NCBI RefSeq assembly: GCF_023509525.1
Contig: NZ_JAKNCJ010000003.1
Coordinates: 124,001-188,000, forward strand
Length of the DNA stretch: 64,000 nt
From: Brachybacterium equifaecis
Lineage (GTDB): Bacteria > Actinomycetota > Actinomycetes > Actinomycetales > Dermabacteraceae
Direction: 5' to 3'
Shown: one piece after another, positions 30,288-41,035 of the stretch
How positions within the stretch are numbered: position 1 is the stretch's first letter
Layout: every line of letters begins with the position of its first letter
Notes under the pieces: model-generated
Seen by the model: only the letters and a program-made list of their open reading frames with translations
Told to the model about the DNA's origin: nothing
Databases searched by the model: none
Made by a program: the position numbers and the translations under genes

Positions 30288-31343
30288 ATGACCATGCCCT
30301 CCGCCGCTGACCGCACCCTCGCCGCCGAGCCTGCCGGAGGTGCACCGCTGTTCGGCTCGCGGGCGCTCGCCGCCCTGCAGCCCTGGCAGCGGATCGCGCT
30401 CGCGGTGGTGTTCTGGGGGAACCTCCTGTGCCAGATGGGCATCATCCTCACCGGCGGCGTCGTGCGGCTGACGGGCTCCGGGCTCGGATGCTCGACCTGG
30501 CCCAACTGCGAGCCCGGCCAGTTCACGCCCCGCTACACCCCGGAGATGGGCCTGCGCCCCTTCATCGAGTTCGGCAACCGCACCCTCACCGGCGTGCTCG
30601 GCGTGTTCGCGATCGCCGTGCTCGTTCTCAGCATCCTGTGGCTGCGCCGCAAGGGGGGCGGCTTCCTCGTGCTCGCCGCGCTGCCGCTCGTCGGCACCGC
30701 CCTGCAGGCGATCATCGGCATGGTGATCGTGCGACTTCACCTGCACCCTGGCGCTGTGGCGCCTCACTTCCTCGTCTCCATCGGACTGGTCGTCGTGTCT
30801 TCGATCCTGCTCGCACGGCTGCGCGAGGGCGACGGGCGCGTGCACCGCGTGATCCCCACGGCGCTGATGGCACTGGCCTTCGCCCTCGGCGCGGTCGCCG
30901 CGGTCGTCCTCGTGCTCGGCACGGTCGTCACCAGCTCCGGTCCCCACTCGGGCGACCTCGACGTGACCCTGCGCCTGGGCCTCGACCCCCGGATGGTCTC
31001 CTGGCTCCACGCGGACTCCGTGATGATGTTCTGCGGGCTGCTCGTCGGCCTCCTCATCGCGCTCCACCTCGTGCGCACCCCCCGCCGCACCCGCAGGGCC
31101 GCCTGGATCCTCGTCGCTGTGACCGCGGCGCAGGGCGCGCTCGGCTACGTCCAGTACTTCACGGGCCTGCCGGAGATCCTCGTCGGCCTGCACATGGCGC
31201 TCGCCGCCGTGTTCACCGCGTCTGTCACCTGGCTGATCACCTGCGGGTTCAGCTGGCGCGAGCAGGTCGAGGTCGAGGGCGGCTCCGACGACGGCACCGC
31301 TGGGCAGGACCGTCTCGTCAGCGCTGAGGCGGCTGCCCGATGA
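30288..31343 (+). CDS. ctaA: haem A synthase, CtaA/COX15 family
   Basis: CtaA oxidises the C8 methyl of haem O to give haem A for cytochrome aa3 oxidase. The 351-residue protein has about eight membrane helices. Family motifs are GGVVRLTGSGLGCSTWPNC and FGNRTLTG near the N-terminus. Conserved haem-ligand histidines are in HLHPGAVAPHFLVS, WLHADSVMMFCG and LVGLHMALAAVF. The ATG at 30288 is chosen over an upstream in-frame one at 30231, which lies before the promoter box. Its end overlaps map by four bases. Confidence 0.93.
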   Translation: MTMPSAADRTLAAEPAGGAPLFGSRALAALQPWQRIALAVVFWGNLLCQMGIILTGGVVRLTGSGLGCSTWPNCEPGQFTPRYTPEMGLRPFIEFGNRTLTGVLGVFAIAVLVLSILWLRRKGGGFLVLAALPLVGTALQAIIGMVIVRLHLHPGAVAPHFLVSIGLVVVSSILLARLREGDGRVHRVIPTALMALAFALGAVAAVVLVLGTVVTSSGPHSGDLDVTLRLGLDPRMVSWLHADSVMMFCGLLVGLLIALHLVRTPRRTRRAAWILVAVTAAQGALGYVQYFTGLPEILVGLHMALAAVFTASVTWLITCGFSWREQVEVEGGSDDGTAGQDRLVSAEAAAR

Positions 31344-32164
31344 GCGCGCCCCGCTCGTCCCGCGCAGGATACGAGGGCCCGACGCTCGCGCAGATGCTGC
31401 CGGTCTCCGTGTTCGTCGCGGACGTCCTGCGGACCCTGGCCGACCAGGTGCGCGTGGGCGACAACCTGCTGGACATCGATGCCGAGGCGCACCGCATGAT
31501 CCGCGAGGCCGGTGCGACCAGCTGCTACCTCGACTACCATCCGCGCTTCGGCGCCTATCCCTTCGGCCGCGTCATGTGCACCTCGGTCAACGAGACGGTA
31601 CTGCACGGGCGGCCCTACGACCGCACTCTCGAGGACGGCGACCTGCTCTCCCTCGACTTCGCCGTCGAGCTCGAGGGCTGGGTCGCGGACTCCGCGCTGT
31701 CCGTCATCGTCGGAGCTCCGGACCCCCAGGATGCGGCGCTCATCGAGGACGTCCGCACCGTGATGTGGGCGGGGATCGCCGCGGTGCGCGACGGCGCGAC
31801 CACCGGCGACATCGGGCACGCCGTCCAGGCCGCCGCCCATGCGGCCGGGTACACGATCAACCGTGAGTTCGGCGGGCACGGCGTGGGGCGCTCGATGCAC
31901 GAGGCGCCGTTCATCCCGAACCAGGGCACGCCTGGCGGCGGGCCCACCGTGCACGCCGGAATGGTGATCACGGTCGAGCCGTTCCTCATGCACACCACGA
32001 ACGCCGTGCACATCACCGACCGCGACGGCTGGTCGGTCGTCTCCGAGGACGGCTCCCGCGGCGCCCACGCCGAGCACACGCTGTACGTGACCGACGGCGA
32101 GCCCATCGTGCTGACGGCTCGTGAGGGCGAGGAGCTCGGAGCCGGGGTGCGCGCGAGGCGCTGA
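31340..32164 (+). CDS. map: type I methionine aminopeptidase
   Basis: Map removes the initiator Met from nascent proteins. The 274-residue M24 enzyme has its five metal ligands: the two Asp in LSLDFAVELEGWVADSA, His in GHGVGRSMHEAPFI, Glu in VITVEPFL and Glu in AHAEHTLYVTD. The substrate His is in ETVLHGRPYD. The ATG overlaps the ctaA stop (ATGA), an unusual pairing. It may be one of several map genes, as is usual in actinobacteria. Confidence 0.93.
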   Translation: MSAPRSSRAGYEGPTLAQMLPVSVFVADVLRTLADQVRVGDNLLDIDAEAHRMIREAGATSCYLDYHPRFGAYPFGRVMCTSVNETVLHGRPYDRTLEDGDLLSLDFAVELEGWVADSALSVIVGAPDPQDAALIEDVRTVMWAGIAAVRDGATTGDIGHAVQAAAHAAGYTINREFGGHGVGRSMHEAPFIPNQGTPGGGPTVHAGMVITVEPFLMHTTNAVHITDRDGWSVVSEDGSRGAHAEHTLYVTDGEPIVLTAREGEELGAGVRARR

Positions 32165-32186
32165 GTCGACGACATCCGACATAGAC

Positions 32187-32210
32187 TTCCGAACACGTTC
32201 CGAATAGGGT
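32187..32210 (+). promoter_or_regulatory. toxin-antitoxin promoter with phased direct repeats
   Basis: TTCCGAA occurs at 32187-32193 and again at 32198-32204, with an 11-base period, so both copies face the same side of the helix. TAGGGT (32205-32210) follows at once and ends six bases before the antitoxin ATG. This arrangement fits autoregulation by the antitoxin or the complex. Confidence 0.6.
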
Positions 32211-32216
32211 GCTGGC

Positions 32217-32687
32217 ATGACCATCGCACCCGACGCCCCTGCTGCAACCCGACGCTCCTCGGACCTGAGCAAGCATTCCGCAGAGGTCTTCGCCGAAGCC
32301 GAAGACCATCCCGTCACGGTGACCCGTCGCGACGGAGAGTCCCTGGTGCTCATGTCCCAGCGCGAAGCCGATGCCCGCGCCCAGCTCCTGGACATCGCGG
32401 CCACGCTCATCTCGGTGACTCTGGAGGACGGGCCCTCTCCCGAACGCATGGCTGTCCGGTACCCGTGGATGTACGCGCTGAGCGCCGAAGAGCGCGAGCA
32501 GTGCACCCGGGACCTGATCGACGCTGCGCGGGCGTCCTTCTCCACTCAGCAGCCCCACCTCGCGATCGCCCGACTCACCAGCTGGCGCGAGACAGCAACC
32601 GCTATCGCCGCGGGTCTGGGGTCGCAGCCGGTCGAATGGCTCGACACGGAAGACGACGACGTCAACGCGGTCGTCGAACGGCCCTGA
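32217..32687 (+). CDS. Phd/YefM-like antitoxin
   Basis: This 156-residue protein starts with a prevent-host-death-like DNA-binding part, SSDLSKHSAEVFAEAEDHPVTVTRRDGESLVLMS (residues 15-48), which is typical of Phd/YefM antitoxins. The helical remainder has no known motif and would contain the toxin-neutralising region. The first residues are disordered. It has no Shine-Dalgarno sequence; a -10 box six bases upstream predicts a leaderless mRNA. The toxin gene follows after two bases. The pair interrupts the map-acn neighbourhood and is probably accessory. Confidence 0.8.
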   Translation: MTIAPDAPAATRRSSDLSKHSAEVFAEAEDHPVTVTRRDGESLVLMSQREADARAQLLDIAATLISVTLEDGPSPERMAVRYPWMYALSAEEREQCTRDLIDAARASFSTQQPHLAIARLTSWRETATAIAAGLGSQPVEWLDTEDDDVNAVVERP

Positions 32688-32689
32688 GC

Positions 32690-33034
32690 ATGCCCAAGGA
32701 GAGCATCGTCCCGCGGCCGCCGAAGAAGTCGGAGTACGTGCTCAGGCACGCCACTCGACAGTCCGAGAAGGGCTGGCGCGACCTCGTGGCCACGATCCGA
32801 AACCCCATGAGCGAGACCTGGGACTTCCTGACCCGCACTCCTCTGCAGACCACCGCGACGAACTACCCCCTCGAAGGATCCTTGGCTGTCATCACCCGAG
32901 GCGGCCGGACCTTCCAGCGGTGGCAGCACAAGCCCACCCTCAAGGGCAGCGCCCGGGTGTGGTTCTACGTGGATGGGGGAACCGTCTACCTGGAACAAGT
33001 CCACACGGCGCACCCGAACGAGACGAAGCAGTGA
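32690..33034 (+). CDS. RelE/ParE-like toxin
   Basis: This 114-residue basic protein resembles actinobacterial RelE-superfamily toxins paired with Phd-like antitoxins. The conserved core is EKGWRDLVATIRNPMSETWDFLTRTPL, then NYPLEGSLAVI, RTFQRWQHKPT and the C-terminal ARVWFYVDGGTVYLEQVHTAHPNETK. The ATG at 32690 lies two bases after the antitoxin stop and lacks its own ribosome-binding site, so it depends on coupling. Whether it acts on mRNA or gyrase cannot be told from sequence. A terminator hairpin follows at 33120. Confidence 0.72.
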   Translation: MPKESIVPRPPKKSEYVLRHATRQSEKGWRDLVATIRNPMSETWDFLTRTPLQTTATNYPLEGSLAVITRGGRTFQRWQHKPTLKGSARVWFYVDGGTVYLEQVHTAHPNETKQ

Positions 33035-33119
33035 CACAGAAGACCTCGTGCCCCAAAGGCGGGAACGCCGCGCTCGAAGCGGTCGACCGCGATGTTTCCT
33101 CGCAGGGCCGCAGAATGAC

Positions 33120-33155
33120 GAGCGCCCCGCCAGGCCGAAGCCTGACGGGGCGCTC
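33120..33155. terminator. bidirectional hairpin between toxin and acn
   Basis: A 10-bp stem (GAGCGCCCCG with CGGGGCGCTC) is followed by a C/A mismatch and a 5-bp inner stem CAGGC/GCCTG with a CGAA loop. It lies 32 bases beyond the acn stop and 85 beyond the toxin stop, and could end both convergent transcripts. Confidence 0.75.
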
Positions 33156-33187
33156 ATCACGTGTCGCTCGGGGCGGTCAGGGGGCGG

Positions 33188-36004
<2,817 letters not shown>

Positions 36005-36115
36005 AGAGCATCTCCTTCGGTTCGGGGCGCAGGCCCTCTCGGGCCCTCCATCACCACCCGGCTGTTCGCAGTTCGCCGAGGGGAGCGGTTCGGTTCGTCA
36101 GGAGCGGACTGCATC

Positions 36116-36129
36116 TCTTGACGTCAAGA
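36116..36129. promoter_or_regulatory. perfect 14-bp palindrome upstream of acn
   Basis: TCTTGACGTCAAGA is its own reverse complement. It lies in the gap between the RNA methyltransferase stop and acn, in the acn leader/promoter zone, next to an AT-rich stretch. Form and place suggest an operator, possibly for a MarR- or TetR-type regulator of aconitase. Confidence 0.6.
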
Positions 36130-36137
36130 TAAATCTA

Positions 36138-37475
36138 TCACGGGCGACGGCCGAGCACAGCCACCGACTCGATGTGATGAGTATGCGGGAACAGATCGAA
36201 AGCACGCAGCTCTTCGACCTGCCATCCGCGCGCCTCCGCGATCGCGAGGTCGCGGGCCAGAGTGGAGGGCTCGCAGGAGACATACACGATCCGCTCGCGC
36301 ACGGCCAGCGCCAGCAGCTCCATGAGCTCCGATCCCGCTCCCGCCCGGGGCGGATCGAGCACCACGCGGTCGGGCCGGCGCGTCTGCGCCCGGGCCCATG
36401 CGGTCGCATCGCCGGTGCAGGCGGTGGCCTGCGGCAGATCTGCGAGGTTCTCGGCGGCCAGAGCGCTCGCGCGGCGATCGCCCTCCACGCTCAGCACCGC
36501 TCCGGCGGGGCCGACGCGGTCGGCCAGCACAGCCGCGAACAGGCCCACTCCCCCGTAGAGGTCCCAGACGACATCGCCCTCGCGAGCATCGAGCTCGGTC
36601 CGGACCACCTCGCTCAGCACCTCGGCAGCTCGGGTGTGCACCTGCCAGAATCCGCTCGCGCCCACGCGGAAGCGCCGCTCGCCCACGCGCTCGCGCACGA
36701 GGCCGTCGCCGATGATCGGGGTGAGCCCCTCGGCGCTCTGGACGCTGAGATCCGCTCCGGCGAGAGCCGGGGGAAGGGCGATCCCGGCAGGGTCGAGATC
36801 GCGGCCGATGAGCACCAGGGAGGCAGGGCCCGCCGAGGGCGCGACGGCGTCGACGGCCTCGACGCCCGCGGGCAGGGCGAGAGAGGGGAGATCCAGCGCG
36901 CGGATCGCCGAGGCGGCCAGAGGGTTGGCGCCCACCGGCCGCACCGCGTGCGAGCGCCAGCCGCGCATCCCGATCCGGCCCTCCTCATCGACGGCGAAGC
37001 GCACGCGGGTGCGCCATCCCAGGCCGTCGTGGTCGTTCGGCGCCGGCTCGACCTGCACATCCTCCAGGGCGAAGGTGCCCACTCCAGCGCGGCGCAGCAG
37101 GTCCTGGAGCACCTCGGTCGCGAGCCGGCGCTGCGCGTGCAGGCCGATGTGCGCCCATTCGGCGCCGCCGACCCCGTCGGTGCCCGCCTCCGGCCAGACG
37201 CTCGGCACGCGGTCGGGACTCGGGTCGAGGACCTCGATGGTCTCGGCGCGCCAGAATCGCGCACGGGAGGGGTCGCCCGGCTCCTCGACCAGGCGCGCGA
37301 CCACGGTCTCGCCGGGCGCCGCGCCCCGCACGAAGACCACGCGCCCCTCATGGCGGGCGACGAATGTCCCGCCCGCCGCGGGCGCGCCCACGGTGAGCGT
37401 GAGCAGCCTGCCGAGCGCGGTGCGCTCGGGCTCCGGGGAGCGATCGGTGCGAGTGCTCGCGGTCATCGTCCTCAT
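36138..37475 (-). CDS. class I SAM-dependent RNA methyltransferase (TrmA/RlmD type)
   Basis: This 445-residue protein has an N-terminal TRAM-like domain (TLTVGAPAAGGTFVARHEGRVVFV) and a C-terminal Rossmann methyltransferase: VVWDLYGGVGLFAAVLADRVG binds SAM, and DRVVLDPPRAGAGSELM and VYVSCEPSTLARDL give the catalytic Asp-Pro-Pro and nucleophile Cys of m5U methyltransferases. The four-Cys Fe-S motif of RlmD is not evident. The ATG at 37475 overlaps the kimA-like stop. It corresponds in position to mycobacterial Rv2689c. Substrate rRNA or tRNA is not determined. Confidence 0.9.
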   Translation of the reverse strand: MRTMTASTRTDRSPEPERTALGRLLTLTVGAPAAGGTFVARHEGRVVFVRGAAPGETVVARLVEEPGDPSRARFWRAETIEVLDPSPDRVPSVWPEAGTDGVGGAEWAHIGLHAQRRLATEVLQDLLRRAGVGTFALEDVQVEPAPNDHDGLGWRTRVRFAVDEEGRIGMRGWRSHAVRPVGANPLAASAIRALDLPSLALPAGVEAVDAVAPSAGPASLVLIGRDLDPAGIALPPALAGADLSVQSAEGLTPIIGDGLVRERVGERRFRVGASGFWQVHTRAAEVLSEVVRTELDAREGDVVWDLYGGVGLFAAVLADRVGPAGAVLSVEGDRRASALAAENLADLPQATACTGDATAWARAQTRRPDRVVLDPPRAGAGSELMELLALAVRERIVYVSCEPSTLARDLAIAEARGWQVEELRAFDLFPHTHHIESVAVLGRRP

Positions 37476-39550
37476 CTCTCCGACAGCGCAGTGCCCCGCG
37501 CCTCGTCTCGTGCCTGATCGGCGCGCTCCTGCACCATGGCGCCGGCGATGCTCTCGCGAAGAATGTCCGTTCCGATCTCCTGGGCGCTGCCGAGCTGCCA
37601 GGGTACGTTCGCGATGACCACGCGCGGCACATGTGCCAGCCGGTTGCCCAGCCTGCGCACAGAATGGTTGTGCAGTGCGGCCTCCCACCAGTGTCCCACC
37701 AGGAAGCGCGGGAGGTACACGATGACGACGTCGCGGGGGTTGCGGGCGAGGAGCGTCATCACGTAGGCGATCACCGGGCCGTTCACATCGCGGTACGGCG
37801 AGTAGAGGATCCGCAGCGGCACCTGCACCTCGAGCGCCCGCCAGCGGGCGATCGCCGCATCGGTATCCGTGTCCTCGTCGTGGACGGCGATCGCCTCCAG
37901 GCTCGAGTGCCTCGCAGCGCTCGCCACCGCCATCGCCCGCAGCGCCGGGCGGTCCAGGGCCGTCAGGAGCACGACGCCGTGGGAGCGGGCGGGCCGGGCC
38001 ACGGGGTCGGGGCGGCCGGTCACCTCCCCCGCGGGATCAGCGCTCTGGACGCTCAGCTCGCGCCGGACCCGTGCGTAGTGGCGGTGGATGAGCGTCATCA
38101 GCACCCACAGCACGGCCATCGCGAGGAGGGCCGCCCATGCCCCGTGGGTGAGCTTGGTGGACACCACGATCACCAGCACGGCGATCACCGTGACGGCCCC
38201 GAGCACGTTCACCGCACGCCGGGCGCCGAGCCGGCGCCGCGCCGCGCGGCGCGTCTCCAGGCGGATGCGCCGCGTGAAGTGGCGCACCATGCCCACCTGG
38301 CCGAGCGCGAAGGTGACGAAGACGCCGACGATGTACATCTGGATCAGCAGCGTGACCTGCGCACCGCTGAGCCACACCAGGGCGATCGCCGCGAGCGCGA
38401 GGAACAGGATGCCGTTGGAGAACACCAGGCGGTCGCCGCGCACGCGCATCTGGCGCGGCAGGTAGCCGGCGCGGGCGAGCACGCTCGCGAGGTTCGGGAA
38501 CCCGTTGAACGCGGTGTTGGCCGCCACGAACAGGACCATCCCCGTGATCGCCGTGACCGCGTAGAACAGCAGGGACCCCGGCGCGGTGAGCGCCTGCGCG
38601 ATCTGGCCGATCACCGGCAGCTGCTGGTAGCCCTCGACGGCCTGGCCGTCGCGCAGCAGCTGGGTGCGCGGATCCAGGACGAAGCGCACCCCCGTGCCGA
38701 TCGCGAGGGCGATGATGCCGAGCATCATCACGGAGGAGATGCCGCCGAGCATGAGGAGGACCGCTCCCGCGTTCCGGCTCTTCGGCGGGGTGAAGGAGGG
38801 GACGCCGTTGCCCACCGCCTCCACGCCGGTGAGCGCGACCGATCCGCTCGAGAACGCGCGCAGCACCAGGAGCGTCCCGCCGAGCAGGGTGAGCCCCTGC
38901 TCGTAGCCCGGGGCGGGGGCGATCGTCAGGTCCGCGCTCGGCGCGGTCCCGAGCGTGCCCAGCAGCGCCTGGACGGCACCGATCACCAGCAGCAGTCCGA
39001 TCGCCCCCATGAACAGGTAGACCGGCACCGCCATCAGGGCGCTGGACTGGCGAACTCCGCGCAGATTCACCACCGCCACCGCGAGGATCAGGGCGATCGC
39101 GACGAGCCGCTCGCTGCCGTGGAGGGCGGGGAGGAGGCCGGAGGCGTAGGTCGCGGCCTGGGACACCGAGACCGCCACCGTGAGCACGTAGTCGACCAGG
39201 AGCGCGGAGCCGACCACGCGCCCGGCGGCCCCGCCGAGATTGCGGTGGACGACCTCGTAGTCGCCGCCTCCGCCCGGGAACTCGTGCACCGTGTTGAGCC
39301 CGGTGACGACCACGATCCCCATCAGCACGACCACGCCGAGCGCCACCCACCAGCTCACCGCGCTCGCCGCCAGCCCGGCGAGAGCGAGGGTGAGGAGGAT
39401 CTGGTCGGGGGCGTAGGCCACCGAGCTCAGCGCGTCCGAGGAGAACGTCGGCAGCGCGAGCCGCTTGGGCAGCCGTTCGCGGGCCAGCCTGTCGGTCGCG
39501 AAGGCCCGCCCCAGGATCAGGCGCTTCAGGGCGCCGGGCGGGAGAGACAC
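37472..39550 (-). CDS. KimA-like potassium importer (APC family)
   Basis: This 692-residue membrane protein belongs to the APC superfamily and is most like KimA/YdaO potassium-proton symporters. The N-terminal ~470 residues hold about 12 helices, including PTFSSDALSSVAYAPDQILLTL and HEFPGGGGDYEVVHRNLGG. The C-terminal ~190 residues form a soluble domain (VVLLTALDRPALRAMAVASAA). GTG at 39550 has a TAGGAT box six bases upstream and no ribosome-binding site. It is divergent from two RCK-type proteins, which supports a role in K+ uptake. Confidence 0.88.
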   Translation of the reverse strand: MSLPPGALKRLILGRAFATDRLARERLPKRLALPTFSSDALSSVAYAPDQILLTLALAGLAASAVSWWVALGVVVLMGIVVVTGLNTVHEFPGGGGDYEVVHRNLGGAAGRVVGSALLVDYVLTVAVSVSQAATYASGLLPALHGSERLVAIALILAVAVVNLRGVRQSSALMAVPVYLFMGAIGLLLVIGAVQALLGTLGTAPSADLTIAPAPGYEQGLTLLGGTLLVLRAFSSGSVALTGVEAVGNGVPSFTPPKSRNAGAVLLMLGGISSVMMLGIIALAIGTGVRFVLDPRTQLLRDGQAVEGYQQLPVIGQIAQALTAPGSLLFYAVTAITGMVLFVAANTAFNGFPNLASVLARAGYLPRQMRVRGDRLVFSNGILFLALAAIALVWLSGAQVTLLIQMYIVGVFVTFALGQVGMVRHFTRRIRLETRRAARRRLGARRAVNVLGAVTVIAVLVIVVSTKLTHGAWAALLAMAVLWVLMTLIHRHYARVRRELSVQSADPAGEVTGRPDPVARPARSHGVVLLTALDRPALRAMAVASAARHSSLEAIAVHDEDTDTDAAIARWRALEVQVPLRILYSPYRDVNGPVIAYVMTLLARNPRDVVIVYLPRFLVGHWWEAALHNHSVRRLGNRLAHVPRVVIANVPWQLGSAQEIGTDILRESIAGAMVQERADQARDEARGTALSER

Positions 39551-39556
39551 GCCCCG

Positions 39557-39562
39557 ATCCTA
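39557..39562 (-). promoter_or_regulatory. leaderless -10 box of the KimA-like gene
   Basis: TAGGAT on the minus strand ends six bases before the GTG at 39550. Together with 39627-39632 it forms a compact divergent promoter pair within 90 bases. Confidence 0.55.
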
Positions 39563-39626
39563 GTGCGCTGCCGGCCCGCTCCCGGGACTGCAGACCCCCG
39601 GCGCGAGCGGGCCCGGGGCAGCGGAC

Positions 39627-39632
39627 TAGGGT
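39627..39632 (+). promoter_or_regulatory. leaderless -10 box of the first RCK gene
   Basis: TAGGGT ends six bases before the ATG at 39639. No Shine-Dalgarno sequence is present between them. Confidence 0.55.
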
Positions 39633-39638
39633 AGCGCC

Positions 39639-40322
39639 ATGCACTTCGTGATCATGGGCTGCGGGCGCGTCGGCGCGATGCTCGCCCGCCGCACGCTGGA
39701 GATCGGCCACGAGGTCACGGTGATCGACCAGGATGCCGCGGCGCTGCGCCGCTTGGGTCCGGACTTCCCGGGCCGCACGGTCGTGGGCGTCGGCTTCGAC
39801 AGGGACACGCTCGAGGCGGCCGGTATCCGCACCGCGGCGGGGTTCGCAGCCGTCTCCAGCGGCGACAACTCGAACATCATCGCGGCGCGCGTGGTGCGCG
39901 AGGAGTTCGGGGTGCGCAGCGTCGTCGCCCGCATCTACGACCCCCGGCGCGCGGAGGTCTACGAGAGGCTGGGCATCGCGACGGTGGCGACCGTTCGCTG
40001 GACGGCCGCGCAGATGCTGGGCCGCCTCATCCCCGCGGCCGCCGAGCGCGAGTACCAGGACGTCTCCGGCGCCATCACCATGGTGACCCTCTCACCCGAC
40101 GAGAGCTGGCTCGCCCTGCCCCTCCAGCGGATCGAGCAGGAGACCGGGGCGCGCGTCGCGTTCCTGACCCGGCTCGGCGAGGGCGTGCTCCCTGGGGAGG
40201 GCGCCCGCCTCCAGCAGGGCGATGTGCTGCACATGCTGTGCCACACCGCCCAGCTCGCGCACGTGGAGAGCGCACTGGCGGGGCGTCGGCGCGAGCGCGC
40301 CGACGGAGAGGAGCAGGCATGA
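39639..40322 (+). CDS. ceoB: TrkA/RCK-type potassium channel regulator, CeoB-like
   Basis: This 227-residue protein has an N-terminal RCK Rossmann domain (MHFVIMGCGRVGAMLARRTL with the acidic VIDQD) and a C-terminal TrkA-C-like part from about residue 140. Such proteins bind NAD(H)/ATP and control K+ transporters. Its stop overlaps the second RCK gene (ATGA). The divergent KimA-like gene is the likely client. Gene order equals mycobacterial ceoB-ceoC next to an APC permease, so the symbol is by synteny. Confidence 0.88.
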   Translation: MHFVIMGCGRVGAMLARRTLEIGHEVTVIDQDAAALRRLGPDFPGRTVVGVGFDRDTLEAAGIRTAAGFAAVSSGDNSNIIAARVVREEFGVRSVVARIYDPRRAEVYERLGIATVATVRWTAAQMLGRLIPAAAEREYQDVSGAITMVTLSPDESWLALPLQRIEQETGARVAFLTRLGEGVLPGEGARLQQGDVLHMLCHTAQLAHVESALAGRRRERADGEEQA

Positions 40323-41029
40323 GAGTCGTCATCATCGGCGCCGGCAGCGTCGGGCGTTCGATCGCCCGGGAGCTGATCTCGAAGGGGCGCTCGGTCACGC
40401 TGATCGATCGCGCAGCCTCCGAGGAGAAGCAGGCCTCGATCCCGCAGGCGCGCTGGGTGCTGGGCGACGCCGCAGAGATCGGGGTGCTCTCCGACGCCGA
40501 TCTCAGCACCGCGGACGTCGTCGTCGCGGCCACCGGCGACGACAAGGTCAACCTGGTCACCTCCATGCTCGCGAAGACGGAGTTCCTGGTGCCGCGCACG
40601 GTCGCGCGCGTCTCGCACCCCTCGAACGAGTGGATGTTCGGACCCATGTGGGGCGTGGACGTGGCCGTCTCCACCCCGCGGATGATGACCGCGCTGGTGG
40701 AGGAGGCGGTGAGCGTGGGGCGCGCGGTCACCCTGTTCACCTTCGCCGGCTCCCCGACCCGGATGGTGGAGATCACGATCCCCCGCGCGAGCAGGATGAT
40801 CGGCCGCGCGGCGGGAACCCTCGAGTGGCCCCCGCAGTGCGTGCTGGTCGGCATCATCCGCGACGGTCAGCCCATCGCCCCCACTCCGCACGACGTGCTC
40901 GAGCCCCATGACGAGCTCCTGCTCCTCGCGGAGCCCGCGCACCTGCGCGCGATCGAGGAGCTCCTCTCCCCTGCAGGCACCGCCGAGGATCCCGAGGAGC
41001 TCCCGAGCCTCGGCGCCGACGCGCACTGA
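40319..41029 (+). CDS. ceoC: TrkA/RCK-type potassium channel regulator, CeoC-like
   Basis: This 236-residue protein repeats the RCK architecture: MRVVIIGAGSVGRSIARELISKG and LIDR at the N-terminus, VVAATGDDKVNLV in the middle and a TrkA-C domain (VEITIPRASRMIGRAAGTLEWP) from about residue 150. It is translationally coupled to the first RCK gene by a four-base overlap, implying a heteromeric ring. It ends six bases from the convergent DUF3159 gene, with no terminator between. Call secure at family level; the symbol is by gene order. Confidence 0.88.
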   Translation: MRVVIIGAGSVGRSIARELISKGRSVTLIDRAASEEKQASIPQARWVLGDAAEIGVLSDADLSTADVVVAATGDDKVNLVTSMLAKTEFLVPRTVARVSHPSNEWMFGPMWGVDVAVSTPRMMTALVEEAVSVGRAVTLFTFAGSPTRMVEITIPRASRMIGRAAGTLEWPPQCVLVGIIRDGQPIAPTPHDVLEPHDELLLLAEPAHLRAIEELLSPAGTAEDPEELPSLGADAH

Positions 41030-41035
41030 ACCGGC

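Noticed and set aside
37631-39634. Plus-strand open frame of over 650 codons antisense to the KimA-like gene.
   Set aside because: It has no hydrophobic or catalytic pattern and overlaps both promoters of the divergent region.
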